From positions 24,325 to 88,324 of the forward strand of contig JAFQXD010000046.1 in assembly GCA_017407115.1 (NCBI GenBank): 64,000 nucleotides of DNA, written 5' to 3'. The translations under genes and the position numbers were made by a program. The DNA comes from Methanobrevibacter sp. GTDB taxonomy: Archaea > Methanobacteriota > Methanobacteria > Methanobacteriales > Methanobacteriaceae. How positions within the stretch are numbered: position 1 is the stretch's first letter; each line of letters starts with the position of its first letter. The notes beneath the pieces were generated by a model that saw nothing but the letters and a program-made list of their open reading frames with translations, was not told the DNA's origin and searched no databases. Shown here in pieces: positions 26,200-34,669 of this stretch.

Positions 26200-26254
26200 T
26201 TTATATATTAGTTTATTCATAAATTGAATTAATTTTTTAAATAATTATTGGAGG
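26200..26254 (+). promoter_or_regulatory. TATA box and ribosome site of the toxin-like gene
   Basis: TTTATATA (26200-26207) would start transcription near 26230. A GGAGG site lies at 26250-26254. The first in-frame codon at proper spacing after it is ATT 26264; the first TTG is 34 bases away. Confidence 0.5.
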
Positions 26255-26263
26255 TTTGATAAT

Positions 26264-26563
26264 ATTGATTTTCATGTTGAAGATGTATTGTTTATACTGA
26301 AAAGTTTGAAGAATAATCCTTATGGGATTAAATGTAGTTTCCATGGGATAAATCGTGCAAAAAAGAGAGGAATTGATTTAAATGTAGTGAATGAATATAT
26401 TTTTAAAGGAAAATTGGTAGGTATTGAAAAATCTTTTAATGAAATTGGAATATTTCAATTATTATTTGAACATACAAAAAAATATGATTTGGCTATAGTT
26501 ATCAAATATTGGATAACTGTAATTGAAAAAAGTGTTAATAAGAGGAAACATTATGAATTTTAA
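26264..26563 (+). CDS. DUF4258/RelE-like small toxin candidate
   Basis: The protein of about 99 residues has the DUF4258 pattern CSFHGINRAKKRGIDLNVVNEYIFKG: a strand with His, the RxxxRGI helix, then a glycine turn. Strands follow (IFQLLFEHTKKYDLAIVIKYWITVIEKS) and a basic end. Such proteins are often RelE-superfamily ribonuclease toxins. I place the start at ATT 26264, nine bases after GGAGG; the alternative TTG 26288 is too far from the ribosome site. The last 11 bases overlap the DUF2283-like gene, a toxin-first arrangement known from RelE-like pairs. Confidence 0.6.
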   Translation: MDFHVEDVLFILKSLKNNPYGIKCSFHGINRAKKRGIDLNVVNEYIFKGKLVGIEKSFNEIGIFQLLFEHTKKYDLAIVIKYWITVIEKSVNKRKHYEF

Positions 26564-26912
26564 AGAATTTGAAGCAGAATATACTTATGATTATCAATTA
26601 GATGTAATTAATATTGAAGTTAAACAGGAGTATATTCATAACAAATCAATAGAGTTGGAATTTGGTGTTTTTCTAGATTTTGATGAGGATTATATTCCGG
26701 TTAATCTTGAAATAGTTAGTGCTTCTAAGGTTATGGGTGTTGAAAAAGATTGTTTAATAAATCCTAAAGGTAATGTTAATATTGTTATTCGAGGAAATAC
26801 GATTGATGTTGAAGTTATTTTCAATTTTAAAAAGAATAATGAATCCCTTCAGTTAATCACTCTAAATGACTGTGGATTTCCAAATTCACAAACTAGCTTT
26901 GCATTAGTTTAG
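26553..26912 (+). CDS. DUF2283-like antitoxin candidate
   Basis: The 119-residue protein has the DUF2283 pattern: FEAEYTYDYQLDVINIEVK opening with the Y-D-x-x-xD signature, a GVFLDFDEDYIPVNLEIVSASKVMGVEK strand-turn-strand with the conserved I-x-x-AS motif, and a second half unique to this copy. DUF2283 proteins commonly sit next to DUF4258 or HicA-like toxins. I chose ATG 26553, which overlaps the toxin gene's end. The antitoxin role is inferred from gene order; there is no visible DNA-binding motif for autoregulation. Confidence 0.55.
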   Translation: MNFKEFEAEYTYDYQLDVINIEVKQEYIHNKSIELEFGVFLDFDEDYIPVNLEIVSASKVMGVEKDCLINPKGNVNIVIRGNTIDVEVIFNFKKNNESLQLITLNDCGFPNSQTSFALV

Positions 26913-26982
26913 TTATTTTTCAATTTTATTTCTTTTTTAGAATAACGCTGTTATCAAAACAATTAAAAAAATTTTGGAAATA

Positions 26983-28347
26983 TTAATTTCCAAATTTAGC
27001 TCTTGTTCTTTTAACTTCATATCTTGCAAATGCGTAGTTAAGAACACTGGCGATTGCCCTTCCTATACATAGTCCTAACCAGATTCCAATCAAGCCCCAA
27101 TTAAGGATAAATACGAATACATAGATTAGGGGAACTACAAATATGATTTCCCTTAATATTGTAAACATCAGGCTGTAGGTTCCTTTACCAATTCCCTGAT
27201 AAAAAAAGCTTGAAGGAATTCCAATACCTGTTAAAATTAATGTAGGACATACGATTTGAAGATACTCGGCAATTCCAGGAACCAAATTTGCAGTTTCAGG
27301 TGTGTATGCAAATATTGTAGCCAGTGGTGTTGCAAAAATCACCAGTATTAACGTTATGGCGGTTCCTAATGCAAGACCAAATTTGGCACCGTATTTGTGG
27401 GCTCTTGATAGGTAATCTCCATTTTTTGCACCGAATGCACTGCCGGATACTGCAATAACTGCAGACCCGATAGCGGTTAGTGGCATTATTGCAAACAGGT
27501 ATAACCTCTGGCCTGAGGTGAATGTTGCAATTCCGTAGTCTCCTCCAACCATTGAAATTACAATAAGATAGATTGACATTGCAATTGCCATAATCAGCAT
27601 GTCAAGTGAGGATGGAATACCTACTTTAAGAATGTCTTTTGCCAAATGAGAGTTAAATTTGAAGTTTTTAAAGCTAACGTTTACATATGTGTCCTTTTTG
27701 ATTAAAATCCAATATAGCATTATTGCCGCTGCAATCGCAGAACTTACAATGGTTGCAAGTGATGCTCCGGCAGAGCCCAGACCGCAGGTGTATATGAATA
27801 TCGGATCAAGACTGGCATTCAGGATTACTGTGGCAACAACAACATACATTGCCCTTTTCATATCTCCTTCACCACGAAGGATTCCGCTGCAGCCGTTTGA
27901 ATACATAAAAGCAATCAAACCTAAAAATAAAGGTGTTGCATAAGCTAAAGCCTCATTCAATGTCTGGCCAGTTGCACCGTAACTTCTAAGCAGTGGCTCT
28001 TGTATGATTATGAATATTATGGTTAAGATTACCGAAGCTATTAAAAAAATCACCAGAGAATGTGTTGCTGACTCATTGGCCTTTTCATGGTCTTTGGCAC
28101 CTATAAATCTTGAAAGACTGCTTGTTGCACCATTTCCAAGCCCTACACTTGCTCCATTCAACACCATGAATATGGGTGTTACAAATCCAATTCCTGCAAT
28201 AGCTGTCGGACCAAGGCCGGCAACCCAAATTCCATCAACGATGTTGTATAGTGCGGTTAAAATCATTGAAATCATGATTGGAATTGCCAGTTTTTTAACA
28301 GCTATTTCAGGTTCTCCCCTCATTAACTCTACATTTTTATTTGCCAT
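26983..28347 (-). CDS. MATE-family efflux transporter
   Basis: The 454-residue protein has twelve hydrophobic helices and the MATE opening LMRGEPEIAVKKLAIPIMISM, then TALYNIVDGIWVAGLGPTAIAGIGF, and a second half starting KVGIPSSLDMLIMAIAMSIY. The order fits the DinF/NorM-like group that exports cationic drugs or metabolites in exchange for Na+ or H+. The substrate is unknown. The gene is monocistronic, divergent from the small protein at 28394. Confidence 0.9.
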   Translation of the reverse strand: MANKNVELMRGEPEIAVKKLAIPIMISMILTALYNIVDGIWVAGLGPTAIAGIGFVTPIFMVLNGASVGLGNGATSSLSRFIGAKDHEKANESATHSLVIFLIASVILTIIFIIIQEPLLRSYGATGQTLNEALAYATPLFLGLIAFMYSNGCSGILRGEGDMKRAMYVVVATVILNASLDPIFIYTCGLGSAGASLATIVSSAIAAAIMLYWILIKKDTYVNVSFKNFKFNSHLAKDILKVGIPSSLDMLIMAIAMSIYLIVISMVGGDYGIATFTSGQRLYLFAIMPLTAIGSAVIAVSGSAFGAKNGDYLSRAHKYGAKFGLALGTAITLILVIFATPLATIFAYTPETANLVPGIAEYLQIVCPTLILTGIGIPSSFFYQGIGKGTYSLMFTILREIIFVVPLIYVFVFILNWGLIGIWLGLCIGRAIASVLNYAFARYEVKRTRAKFGN

Positions 28348-28393
28348 AATTTATAATATTGATTTGAACTAATATTTAATTGATGGTGATAAT

Positions 28394-28720
28394 GTGGACT
28401 ATGAGGCAGTCATTTCTGAGAAATTTCCAAACTGTGATGTTGAAGTGATAACTCCTGATGTTTTTGAATTGGGGATGTTGGTTGAATACATAACCGACGA
28501 TATTGTTGTTTACAATCCGTTTTCAGTCATGGTTTACAGGCACATGATTAGATTCATGATGAATGTTGGCCTTCGAGGAAAAATATATTATTTGGATGGT
28601 TTTTCATCAGATGATTTGGAGGAAATATATGCAGGGCTTTTAGAGTTTACATGGAAACGGGACGTTAAAATCAATCTTTTTAAAAATGCAAACCCTGATG
28701 AGGAACTTTTGGGACTGTAA
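28394..28720 (+). CDS. Hypothetical 108-residue protein
   Basis: The acidic, soluble protein begins MDYEAVISEKFPNCDVEVIT and holds a middle segment YNPFSVMVYRHMIRFMMNVGLRG and a helical end. No family recognised. It uses GTG 28394, with GGTGATAAT just before it; an overlapping ATG two bases upstream is in another frame. Its single copy, divergent from the MATE transporter, suggests a small regulator or enzyme accessory, but nothing in it proves that. Confidence 0.55.
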   Translation: MDYEAVISEKFPNCDVEVITPDVFELGMLVEYITDDIVVYNPFSVMVYRHMIRFMMNVGLRGKIYYLDGFSSDDLEEIYAGLLEFTWKRDVKINLFKNANPDEELLGL

Positions 28721-28830
28721 TTCAAGCATTTTGCTGGCTGAGTTAATAAGTGAAAAATATCCTAAAAAGAGTCATCAGTTGAGTTTGCTTAAAATGATTG
28801 TTAATTATAGTAATCTAAAATAAAAATAGT

Positions 28831-28851
28831 AGAAGTTGTTATTCAACTTCT
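28831..28851 (-). terminator. Hairpin terminator of the YhgE/Pip gene
   Basis: AGAAGTTG (28831-28838) pairs with CAACTTCT (28844-28851), an 8-base perfect stem that overlaps the stop codon. On the minus strand it is followed by a T-rich tract. Confidence 0.6.
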
Positions 28852-30604
28852 AGAATAATTCGCTTTCTTCTAATTTTTCTTCAAAGTATTTGGATGCCTT
28901 GTCTGCTTTCTCTTTGATAATCATTGCAACAATAACAGTTATAGTCCCAATGGCTAGAAGAATAATCAGTGCAGGCCAGTAATTTGACCAAACCACACCA
29001 AGCTGGGCTTCACGTATCAATGATATTGCATATGTCATTGGCAAATACGGATGAAGTGCCTGGAATAATTTAGGCATGATTTCTATTGGATATATTCCTC
29101 CTGTTCCTGAAATTTGGAAAACCAAAAGAATGACAGCAACACCTTTTCCGACAGTGCCTATGGCGGAAATTATGGAATATATCAAAATCATAAACACTAC
29201 CGACACTAATATTGCCGAGAATATGAACAGAGGATAATTGCTAATATAGATTCCTAAAAGTTGCGCTCCAATAAGTGTCACGCACGCTTGAAGTATGCTT
29301 AAAATCACATAAATTAAAAGCTTTCCTGTGTACATCTCGAATGGGGAATATGGTGTTCCAACACTTGATTTAGGTTCTATCAGTACGCAGGTAATCAAAG
29401 CACCTACCCACATGGATAATACAAGATAAAATGGAGCCACGCTGGATCCGTAATCAGGTACTGGGAATACTTCATGTCTGTTTAATTTTACAGGTGAGAA
29501 GAAATAGTCTCCAAGCAGAGTTTCATTAATTCCAGTGATTCCTGCAAGTGAATTAGCTGATGCTGCCAGTGCCCCTGATGCTGCAAATAATGCCTGTGTA
29601 GCAGCTCCTGAAAGCATTTGAGCTCCTGCTGCAAGACTTAATGCTCCTTGTGATAGCAATGCTGAGTTTTCTGCAAGTTCCGAGGAACCATTTGCGAGTT
29701 GTGCTGATTTTTGTGCAAGATATGATGAGCCGTATGCTAGTTGGCTGCTGCCGTTTGCAAGTTGCGCGCTGCTTTGCGCATATTGTTTAACAGGTCCGTT
29801 TGGCATTAATGAGGAATCAACTGATGCTTGTAATTCGTCTGAGCCTTGTTGAACTTGTTGTGCGCCTTGTGATACATTTTTAGCTCCTGAGGATATTTGT
29901 GATGAAGCTTGTTGGACGGTATGTGACCCGTTTGTAATTTTCTGTGCACCTGAAGCTACTTGGCCTGCTCCTGAAGCTACTTGGCCTGCTCCTGACTGAA
30001 GCTGTGATCCTCCGCTGGCTAACTGACCTGCTCCTGAAGCAAGTCCCTGCTGCAGTTCTCCAAGTTTGCCGTATGCCGCAAGGTCAATAAATTGAACAAT
30101 TTTTGCATTGAGTGCGGTATAAATCGCATTGGAACCTGCATCGGTTAATCTGCTGGCAACTGGATTCGCTTTAATGTTTACAACATATTCTAGTTCTGCA
30201 GGTTTAGGGTCGTCGGTTGTAATGGAGACAACGTTTTCACTCAGATTTTTCGGCAGTATGATTCCTGCATAATATTTTCCATTGTTGACGCCCTCTCGCA
30301 ACTCCTCTTCAGTTACAAACGTCCAATTAAATTTTGTATTGTTTTTCAAGTCCATTACAAGTTCATTTCCAATATTTATCGGAACGCCATCAACTGATGT
30401 CCCATTATCCAAATTGGCTATTGCGAAAGCCACTTCATTGGTGTTGTCATACGGATTCCAACATGCCTGGATATTTATTAGGGCATAAAGTGAAGGCAGT
30501 ATAATTATTGCTATTAATAATAATGTCACGATAGGATTTGCAAATGCACTTTTAAAATCATTTTTCGTTATTTCAACAATTTTGCCAACATCTTTCCTAC
30601 TCAT
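28850..30604 (-). CDS. YhgE/Pip-family membrane protein
   Basis: The 584-residue protein begins with a cytoplasmic stretch and membrane helix (about 23-42, PIVTLLLIAIIILPSLYALI) followed by NIQACWNPYDNTNEVAFAIANLDNG, the phage-infection/YhgE hallmark. A long repeated region (about 185-345) is rich in Ala, Gly, Ser and Gln (SGAGQVASGA, LANGSSQLA). It ends with five to six helices in the ABC-2-like half (about 385-575). Related proteins act in ESX/type VII-linked export or phage binding in Firmicutes. In archaea the role is unknown. The extracytoplasmic repeats could span the pseudomurein wall. Confidence 0.85.
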   Translation of the reverse strand: MSRKDVGKIVEITKNDFKSAFANPIVTLLLIAIIILPSLYALINIQACWNPYDNTNEVAFAIANLDNGTSVDGVPINIGNELVMDLKNNTKFNWTFVTEEELREGVNNGKYYAGIILPKNLSENVVSITTDDPKPAELEYVVNIKANPVASRLTDAGSNAIYTALNAKIVQFIDLAAYGKLGELQQGLASGAGQLASGGSQLQSGAGQVASGAGQVASGAQKITNGSHTVQQASSQISSGAKNVSQGAQQVQQGSDELQASVDSSLMPNGPVKQYAQSSAQLANGSSQLAYGSSYLAQKSAQLANGSSELAENSALLSQGALSLAAGAQMLSGAATQALFAASGALAASANSLAGITGINETLLGDYFFSPVKLNRHEVFPVPDYGSSVAPFYLVLSMWVGALITCVLIEPKSSVGTPYSPFEMYTGKLLIYVILSILQACVTLIGAQLLGIYISNYPLFIFSAILVSVVFMILIYSIISAIGTVGKGVAVILLVFQISGTGGIYPIEIMPKLFQALHPYLPMTYAISLIREAQLGVVWSNYWPALIILLAIGTITVIVAMIIKEKADKASKYFEEKLEESELF

Positions 30605-30619
30605 GTTAAACCTCTGTTT

Positions 30620-30671
30620 GTTGGGAAGATTTCATAGTCCCAATTTCTTGTTTATTAACAATGAAACTTCC
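30620..30671 (-). promoter_or_regulatory. Overlapping inverted repeats in leader of the YhgE/Pip gene
   Basis: TTGGGA (30621-30626) and TCCCAA (30638-30643) form one inverted repeat. GGAAGATTTCAT (30624-30635) and ATGAAACTTCC (30661-30671) form another with a one-base bulge. The two share bases and cannot both fold. They lie directly before the start codon of the minus-strand gene. Confidence 0.4.
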
Positions 30672-30793
30672 AATATACTATAAGATATTATTTTTTAATT
30701 ATATAAATCTATTTTGATATATCATTTTTCAAAATAGTTATATACATTTGGAGGATATAACTAATATTATAATCTTAATTAAGGAGTTTTCTT

Positions 30794-32266
30794 ATGAATC
30801 TAAAAAAGAAAGTATTTATTTTTGCTATGGTTATTTGTATGTTTTTAACCATTTCCAGTGCAGTGGCTGGGGATGTTAACGATACTCAAATATCTGTTAG
30901 TGAAAATCCCTCAAATGATGGTATAATTAATTCCTGTGATGATAATTTAATTTCTGCAAGTAGCAGCGGGAATTTTACAGAATTACAAAATATAATTAAT
31001 GCAGCCAAGACAGGAGACACAATTACTCTGGAACGTGATTATACTTATAATGGTGATTTCAACAGTCCAAGAGGAATCATTTTCATTGCAAATAATTTGA
31101 CAATTGATGGAAATGGCCATACATTAAACGGTTTATCAAAATCCAGAATCTTATTTATATTGCCTGGATTAGCGGCAAATAAGATAACTTTAAAAAATAT
31201 AACTTTTAAAAACGGTTATACTGATTCTTACGGCGGATCAATATTAAATATGGCAGATTTGACAATTACAAACTGCGTGTTTGAAAAAAGTTATGCCAAT
31301 ATTGCAGGCGGTGCAATTTGTTCTATAGGGTCTTTGAACTGCAAAAATAGCAATTTCAATAAAAATTCCGCCAACGGAAGTGCCGGAGCAATTTTTTCAT
31401 TGAATTTTGAAGGTTCACTACAGTATTTTAACATAAACCTAAATGTTAGCAACATTAATGAAATTAAAATCATCAAAAATATTTTAGATAATTATGAAAT
31501 TAAGCCGATGACAGATTACATAACCAAGTGCAAGTTCACAAACAATTTTGCAACCGCACACGGTGGGGCGGTTTACGCATATTCCCATATAAATATAGAT
31601 TCATCAACATTCAGTTCAAATAAAGTTAATCAATGGGGCGGTGCAGTGTTTGCGGCTAAAAATCTAGTCATTAAAAATTCCAAATTCACCAAAAATTCAG
31701 CATCAATTTATGGAGGTGCGGTTTTCTTCAAATTCCATGAAATAACTGGTTATTATGATAATCAGGGCACATGGCAAAGCGATGTTAAATTTTACTCTAA
31801 TTTGATAGAAAACTGTGTTTTCACTGAAAATGTTGCAAAAAGCCGTGGTGGTGCAATTTACGGATTAAAATCTTTACAAAAGCCTAATGTATCACCTAAA
31901 TTAGCTGTTAAATGTACTTTCAGTGACAATAAGGCACCAGAGGGCAAGGATGTTTACGGCGGAACTGTGTCTAATTGTGTATACAAAAACACTAAACTGA
32001 CTTTAAACACGGTCAAAGTCAAAAAATCCGCAAAAAAACTTACCTTAACCGCAACGCTCAAAAAAGGTTCCAGTCCTCTTGTAAACAAATATGTCACTTT
32101 CAAGTTCAAGGGCAAAGTTTACAAGGCAAAAACCAATTCAAAGGGTGTTGCAAAAGCGACTGTCAAATCAAATGTCTTGAAAAATCTGAAAATCGGCAGT
32201 AAAGTTACTTATCAGGCTAGTTACGCTAGTTTTTCAGTTAAAAAAACAGCAAAAGTTTATAGGTAG
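30794..32266 (+). CDS. Adhesin-like protein with beta-helix repeats and C-terminal Ig-like domain
   Basis: The 490-residue exported protein has a signal peptide (about 1-26). Then come right-handed beta-helix repeats of the polymorphic-membrane-protein type (about 60-385): NLTIDGNGHTLNG, GGSILNMADLTITNC, GGAICSIGSLNC, HGGAVYAYSHINID, WGGAVFAAKNLVI and YGGAVFF. A C-terminal Ig-like domain (about 405-490) has the TNSKGVAKATV turn. Methanobrevibacter genomes carry many such proteins, thought to act in adhesion on the pseudomurein surface. The C-terminal domain is shared with the repeat protein at 42673. A RBS AAGGAG precedes the ATG. Confidence 0.88.
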   Translation: MNLKKKVFIFAMVICMFLTISSAVAGDVNDTQISVSENPSNDGIINSCDDNLISASSSGNFTELQNIINAAKTGDTITLERDYTYNGDFNSPRGIIFIANNLTIDGNGHTLNGLSKSRILFILPGLAANKITLKNITFKNGYTDSYGGSILNMADLTITNCVFEKSYANIAGGAICSIGSLNCKNSNFNKNSANGSAGAIFSLNFEGSLQYFNINLNVSNINEIKIIKNILDNYEIKPMTDYITKCKFTNNFATAHGGAVYAYSHINIDSSTFSSNKVNQWGGAVFAAKNLVIKNSKFTKNSASIYGGAVFFKFHEITGYYDNQGTWQSDVKFYSNLIENCVFTENVAKSRGGAIYGLKSLQKPNVSPKLAVKCTFSDNKAPEGKDVYGGTVSNCVYKNTKLTLNTVKVKKSAKKLTLTATLKKGSSPLVNKYVTFKFKGKVYKAKTNSKGVAKATVKSNVLKNLKIGSKVTYQASYASFSVKKTAKVYR

Positions 32267-32322
32267 TGACAGTCTGCCTATTTTTCAATTTTATAAAAAA
32301 AATTTTAAATGGTGAAAATAGT

Positions 32323-32610
32323 ATGTTAGAAGAGTATTTGCCTTTTATAGGGCTAATTATTTTTGGAAATATTGAAAACTTAATTTTGGCTTCCCAGGGG
32401 GTTGTCGAAGGAGTAAATCCTAGAATACTAGGGTTATTGAGTATAATTGCAGTTATCGTCTGGCTGTTTATAGGAACAGTTGCAACTGAAGTGGCGATAC
32501 AGTACTCCAACTATATTACATTCATTGGAGGCCTTGCAATTGTTATTTTAGGTATTGTGGCTATTCGTGATGCTGTAAGAAATATCAAATCCAATAAAAG
32601 GGGTGAATAG
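32323..32610 (+). CDS. Three-helix membrane protein, tandem copy A
   Basis: The 95-residue protein has three membrane helices: LPFIGLIIFGNIENLILASQGV, LGLLSIIAVIVWLFIGTVAT and YITFIGGLAIVILGIVAI. The first contains a polar GNIENLILASQG motif. That motif recalls the intramembrane N/E positions of TerC/MntP/GDT1-type half-transporters, which are made of two three-helix repeats. I prefer ATG 32323 behind GGTGAAA, not the earlier frame start. The gene at 32612 encodes a paralogue after a 1-base gap, so a heteromer is likely. The substrate is unknown. Confidence 0.65.
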   Translation: MLEEYLPFIGLIIFGNIENLILASQGVVEGVNPRILGLLSIIAVIVWLFIGTVATEVAIQYSNYITFIGGLAIVILGIVAIRDAVRNIKSNKRGE

Positions 32611-32611
32611 A

Positions 32612-32881
32612 ATGGTGGACTTGAAACCTTATGTTCCATTTACCGCTTTAATCATTTTTGGAAACATCGAAAACTTAATATTGGCTTCACAGGGTGCCGT
32701 TGCACACGTCAATCCATTCATTTTAGGTGGATTGAGTTTAATTGCGGTAATCATCTGGCTAATTATTGGAACCTATGGAACAAAAATCGCTATCAAATAT
32801 GCTGATTACATCGAAATATTTGGTGGTGTGGCCATTATCCTATTGGGTTTCCAGTCAATGCTTGAAGCGATGGGACTTTAA
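32612..32881 (+). CDS. Three-helix membrane protein, tandem copy B
   Basis: The 89-residue paralogue keeps the same three helices and polar motif (FTALIIFGNIENLILASQGAV, ILGGLSLIAVIIWLIIGT, GGVAIILLGFQ) as copy A. Copies A and B differ in loop charges, with a lysine-rich strand before helix 1 in B and a basic end in A, which could set opposite orientations in the membrane. ATG 32612 is preferred behind GGGGTG, one base after the stop of copy A. Confidence 0.65.
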   Translation: MVDLKPYVPFTALIIFGNIENLILASQGAVAHVNPFILGGLSLIAVIIWLIIGTYGTKIAIKYADYIEIFGGVAIILLGFQSMLEAMGL

Positions 32882-32906
32882 TGCCCATTTCTTTTTATTT
32901 TTTTAA

Positions 32907-33071
32907 CTATAAACTAAAAAACTCATCACAGTATTCGCAATAATAATTGTATTCACTTTCACAGCAGTTTCCAAGTATTATCTCTCCGTTCATTGACTCA
33001 ACAGCCAATTCATCTGTTGTATCATGAAATACTTTTTTTAATTCCCTCTTGCATTTTGGGCACGTTTTCAT
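32907..33071 (-). CDS. 54-residue zinc-ribbon protein
   Basis: An open frame starting ATG at 33071 reads MKTCPKCKRELKKVF and ends YYCEYCDEFFSL. It has C4-x2-C7 and C45-x2-C48 pairs plus a CC pair (36-37). This is a stand-alone zinc ribbon that could contact nucleic acid or protein. It was not offered by ORF lists because of its size. It diverges from the DUF4325-like gene and has a short AT-rich promoter between them. No named family. Confidence 0.6.
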   Translation of the reverse strand: MKTCPKCKRELKKVFHDTTDELAVESMNGEIILGNCCESEYNYYCEYCDEFFSL

Positions 33072-33121
33072 AAGACTTAATATATTAACAATGAACTTTA
33101 AATATTATTGTAGGTGTTGAT

Positions 33122-33379
33122 ATGCTCATTAATGTTGGAGGAGAATTCGGTACTCATTTGGAGTCAAATGAGATAGCAATAGAGTTGGTAGATATATTGA
33201 ACAAAATCGATGGGGACAATTTTATTTTGGATTTCAAGGAAGTCATGTTTATAACCATGAACTTTGCCCAAGCTTATTATAACGCTAAAAATGAATCTCC
33301 AAAAAAGATATCCGAAATTAACATAGGAGATGAAATCAGCGTGGTTATGGGTGCTGCTGATGAGGCATGCAATCCCTAA
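33122..33379 (+). CDS. STAS-like (DUF4325) domain protein
   Basis: The 85-residue protein has the pattern GGEFGTHLESNEIAIELVDIL followed by FILDFKEVMFITMNFAQAYY. That is the DUF4325/STAS-like layout of a glycine-rich start, helix, buried strand with DFxxV, and S/N-F-A motif. Such domains act as antagonists or scaffolds in regulation, often with a kinase-like partner; none is seen next door. Start ATG is behind TAGGTGTTGAT. Diverges from the zinc-ribbon gene. Confidence 0.65.
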   Translation: MLINVGGEFGTHLESNEIAIELVDILNKIDGDNFILDFKEVMFITMNFAQAYYNAKNESPKKISEINIGDEISVVMGAADEACNP

Positions 33380-33553
33380 CTTTTTTTTTAAATCTTGTTT
33401 TTGAGGGTCATATCCTGGTTCATGCAGTGTTAAATATAATCTCCATGAATGGATTGATAGACATAATTGATTTGGTTATTTGTTGTTATAACCAACATTT
33501 TTAAGAATAATTTGATACTAATAATTCTATATAGACTGTTTAGTGGTAATAAT

Positions 33554-34669
33554 ATGGAAGTAAAGGTAAAACCTGTTGAGCTAATAGAGTTGTTTTATGA
33601 TTTAATTTTTGTATATGCCATATCAAAGCTCACGGCATTAGTGTCAGAACCTATTGGGGGAATTATTCCACCATATGACTTCTTTGCATATCTAATTACT
33701 TCTTTTGTAATCCTGCAAGCCTGGCTGTACTTCACAAATTATGTAAACCGTTATGGGAAGTGGAGATGGTATGATTATGCATTGGCATGCATCAACATGA
33801 TTGCAGTAATCTACATGGCCAATACGATTTCACATGATTGGCAGGCAATGGCATTTCCATTTGACCTTGCAATGTTGGTACTGCTTTTGACTGTTGTTGC
33901 ATTGTATTCTATTCAAGCATTCAAGGAAAAATCAATTGTTGGGGCGGCAGGTAACTCCATTACAATTCTTATTGTTGTCTGTACGATTTATGTCATCGCA
34001 ATCTTGTCAATATTATTCAATTTATCGGATTATGTGATTTGGATTAATGTGGTTGCGGTTTTAACAGGTGCGTTCTTGCCGTTTTTTATCAGAGGAAAAT
34101 TTGACAAGAGCATCATCAGTTTTCCTCATTTGGTTGAGAGGTTTGAATTGTTGACAATTATTACTTTTGGAGAAGCAATTGTTGGCCTAACCCATTTTTT
34201 CGACACATCATATTTTAACTTTGTTCCGATTTTGGTTTTTTTAATTGTATTGACAATGTTTGGATCTTATGTAATTCAGATACATAACCTGATGCAGCAT
34301 AATAGGGTGGAAAGGTCATTGCGATTGATGTTTAGCCATTACTTTATTGTAATAAGCATTAACCTGGTCACTGTTGCTTTGGAGTTAATCCACTCAGGGG
34401 AGGTAAACCATACATTTGCAAGCGGATTAATGATTGTGTCCTTGGTAATTTTTTACTTATCCATAATGGCAAATAAGGAGTATTATAGGCAAAATATTAA
34501 ATTAAACAAAAAAGATATTATACAAATGATAGTGGCTACACTTGTTGGAATTGCTGTTATCGTGATATTTATTTCAAATTTATATGCTTTCCTAATGGGA
34601 AGTCTAATTATAACAGTCGGTAATTTTTATGTATTACTGATGAAACAGAAAGGGTGTTTAAGTGAGTGA
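33554..34669 (+). CDS. Low-temperature-requirement A (LtrA)-like membrane protein
   Basis: The 371-residue protein starts KVKPVELIELFYDLIFVYAISKL, the LtrA N-terminal motif (V-x-x-xELFFDLVFV), and has about eleven or twelve membrane helices. The middle VERFELLTIITFGEAIVGL is the second conserved LtrA block. Function is unknown across the family. I chose ATG 33554, not the earlier frame start. Its stop overlaps the GTG of the SAP-domain gene, so the two share a message. Confidence 0.75.
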   Translation: MEVKVKPVELIELFYDLIFVYAISKLTALVSEPIGGIIPPYDFFAYLITSFVILQAWLYFTNYVNRYGKWRWYDYALACINMIAVIYMANTISHDWQAMAFPFDLAMLVLLLTVVALYSIQAFKEKSIVGAAGNSITILIVVCTIYVIAILSILFNLSDYVIWINVVAVLTGAFLPFFIRGKFDKSIISFPHLVERFELLTIITFGEAIVGLTHFFDTSYFNFVPILVFLIVLTMFGSYVIQIHNLMQHNRVERSLRLMFSHYFIVISINLVTVALELIHSGEVNHTFASGLMIVSLVIFYLSIMANKEYYRQNIKLNKKDIIQMIVATLVGIAVIVIFISNLYAFLMGSLIITVGNFYVLLMKQKGCLSE

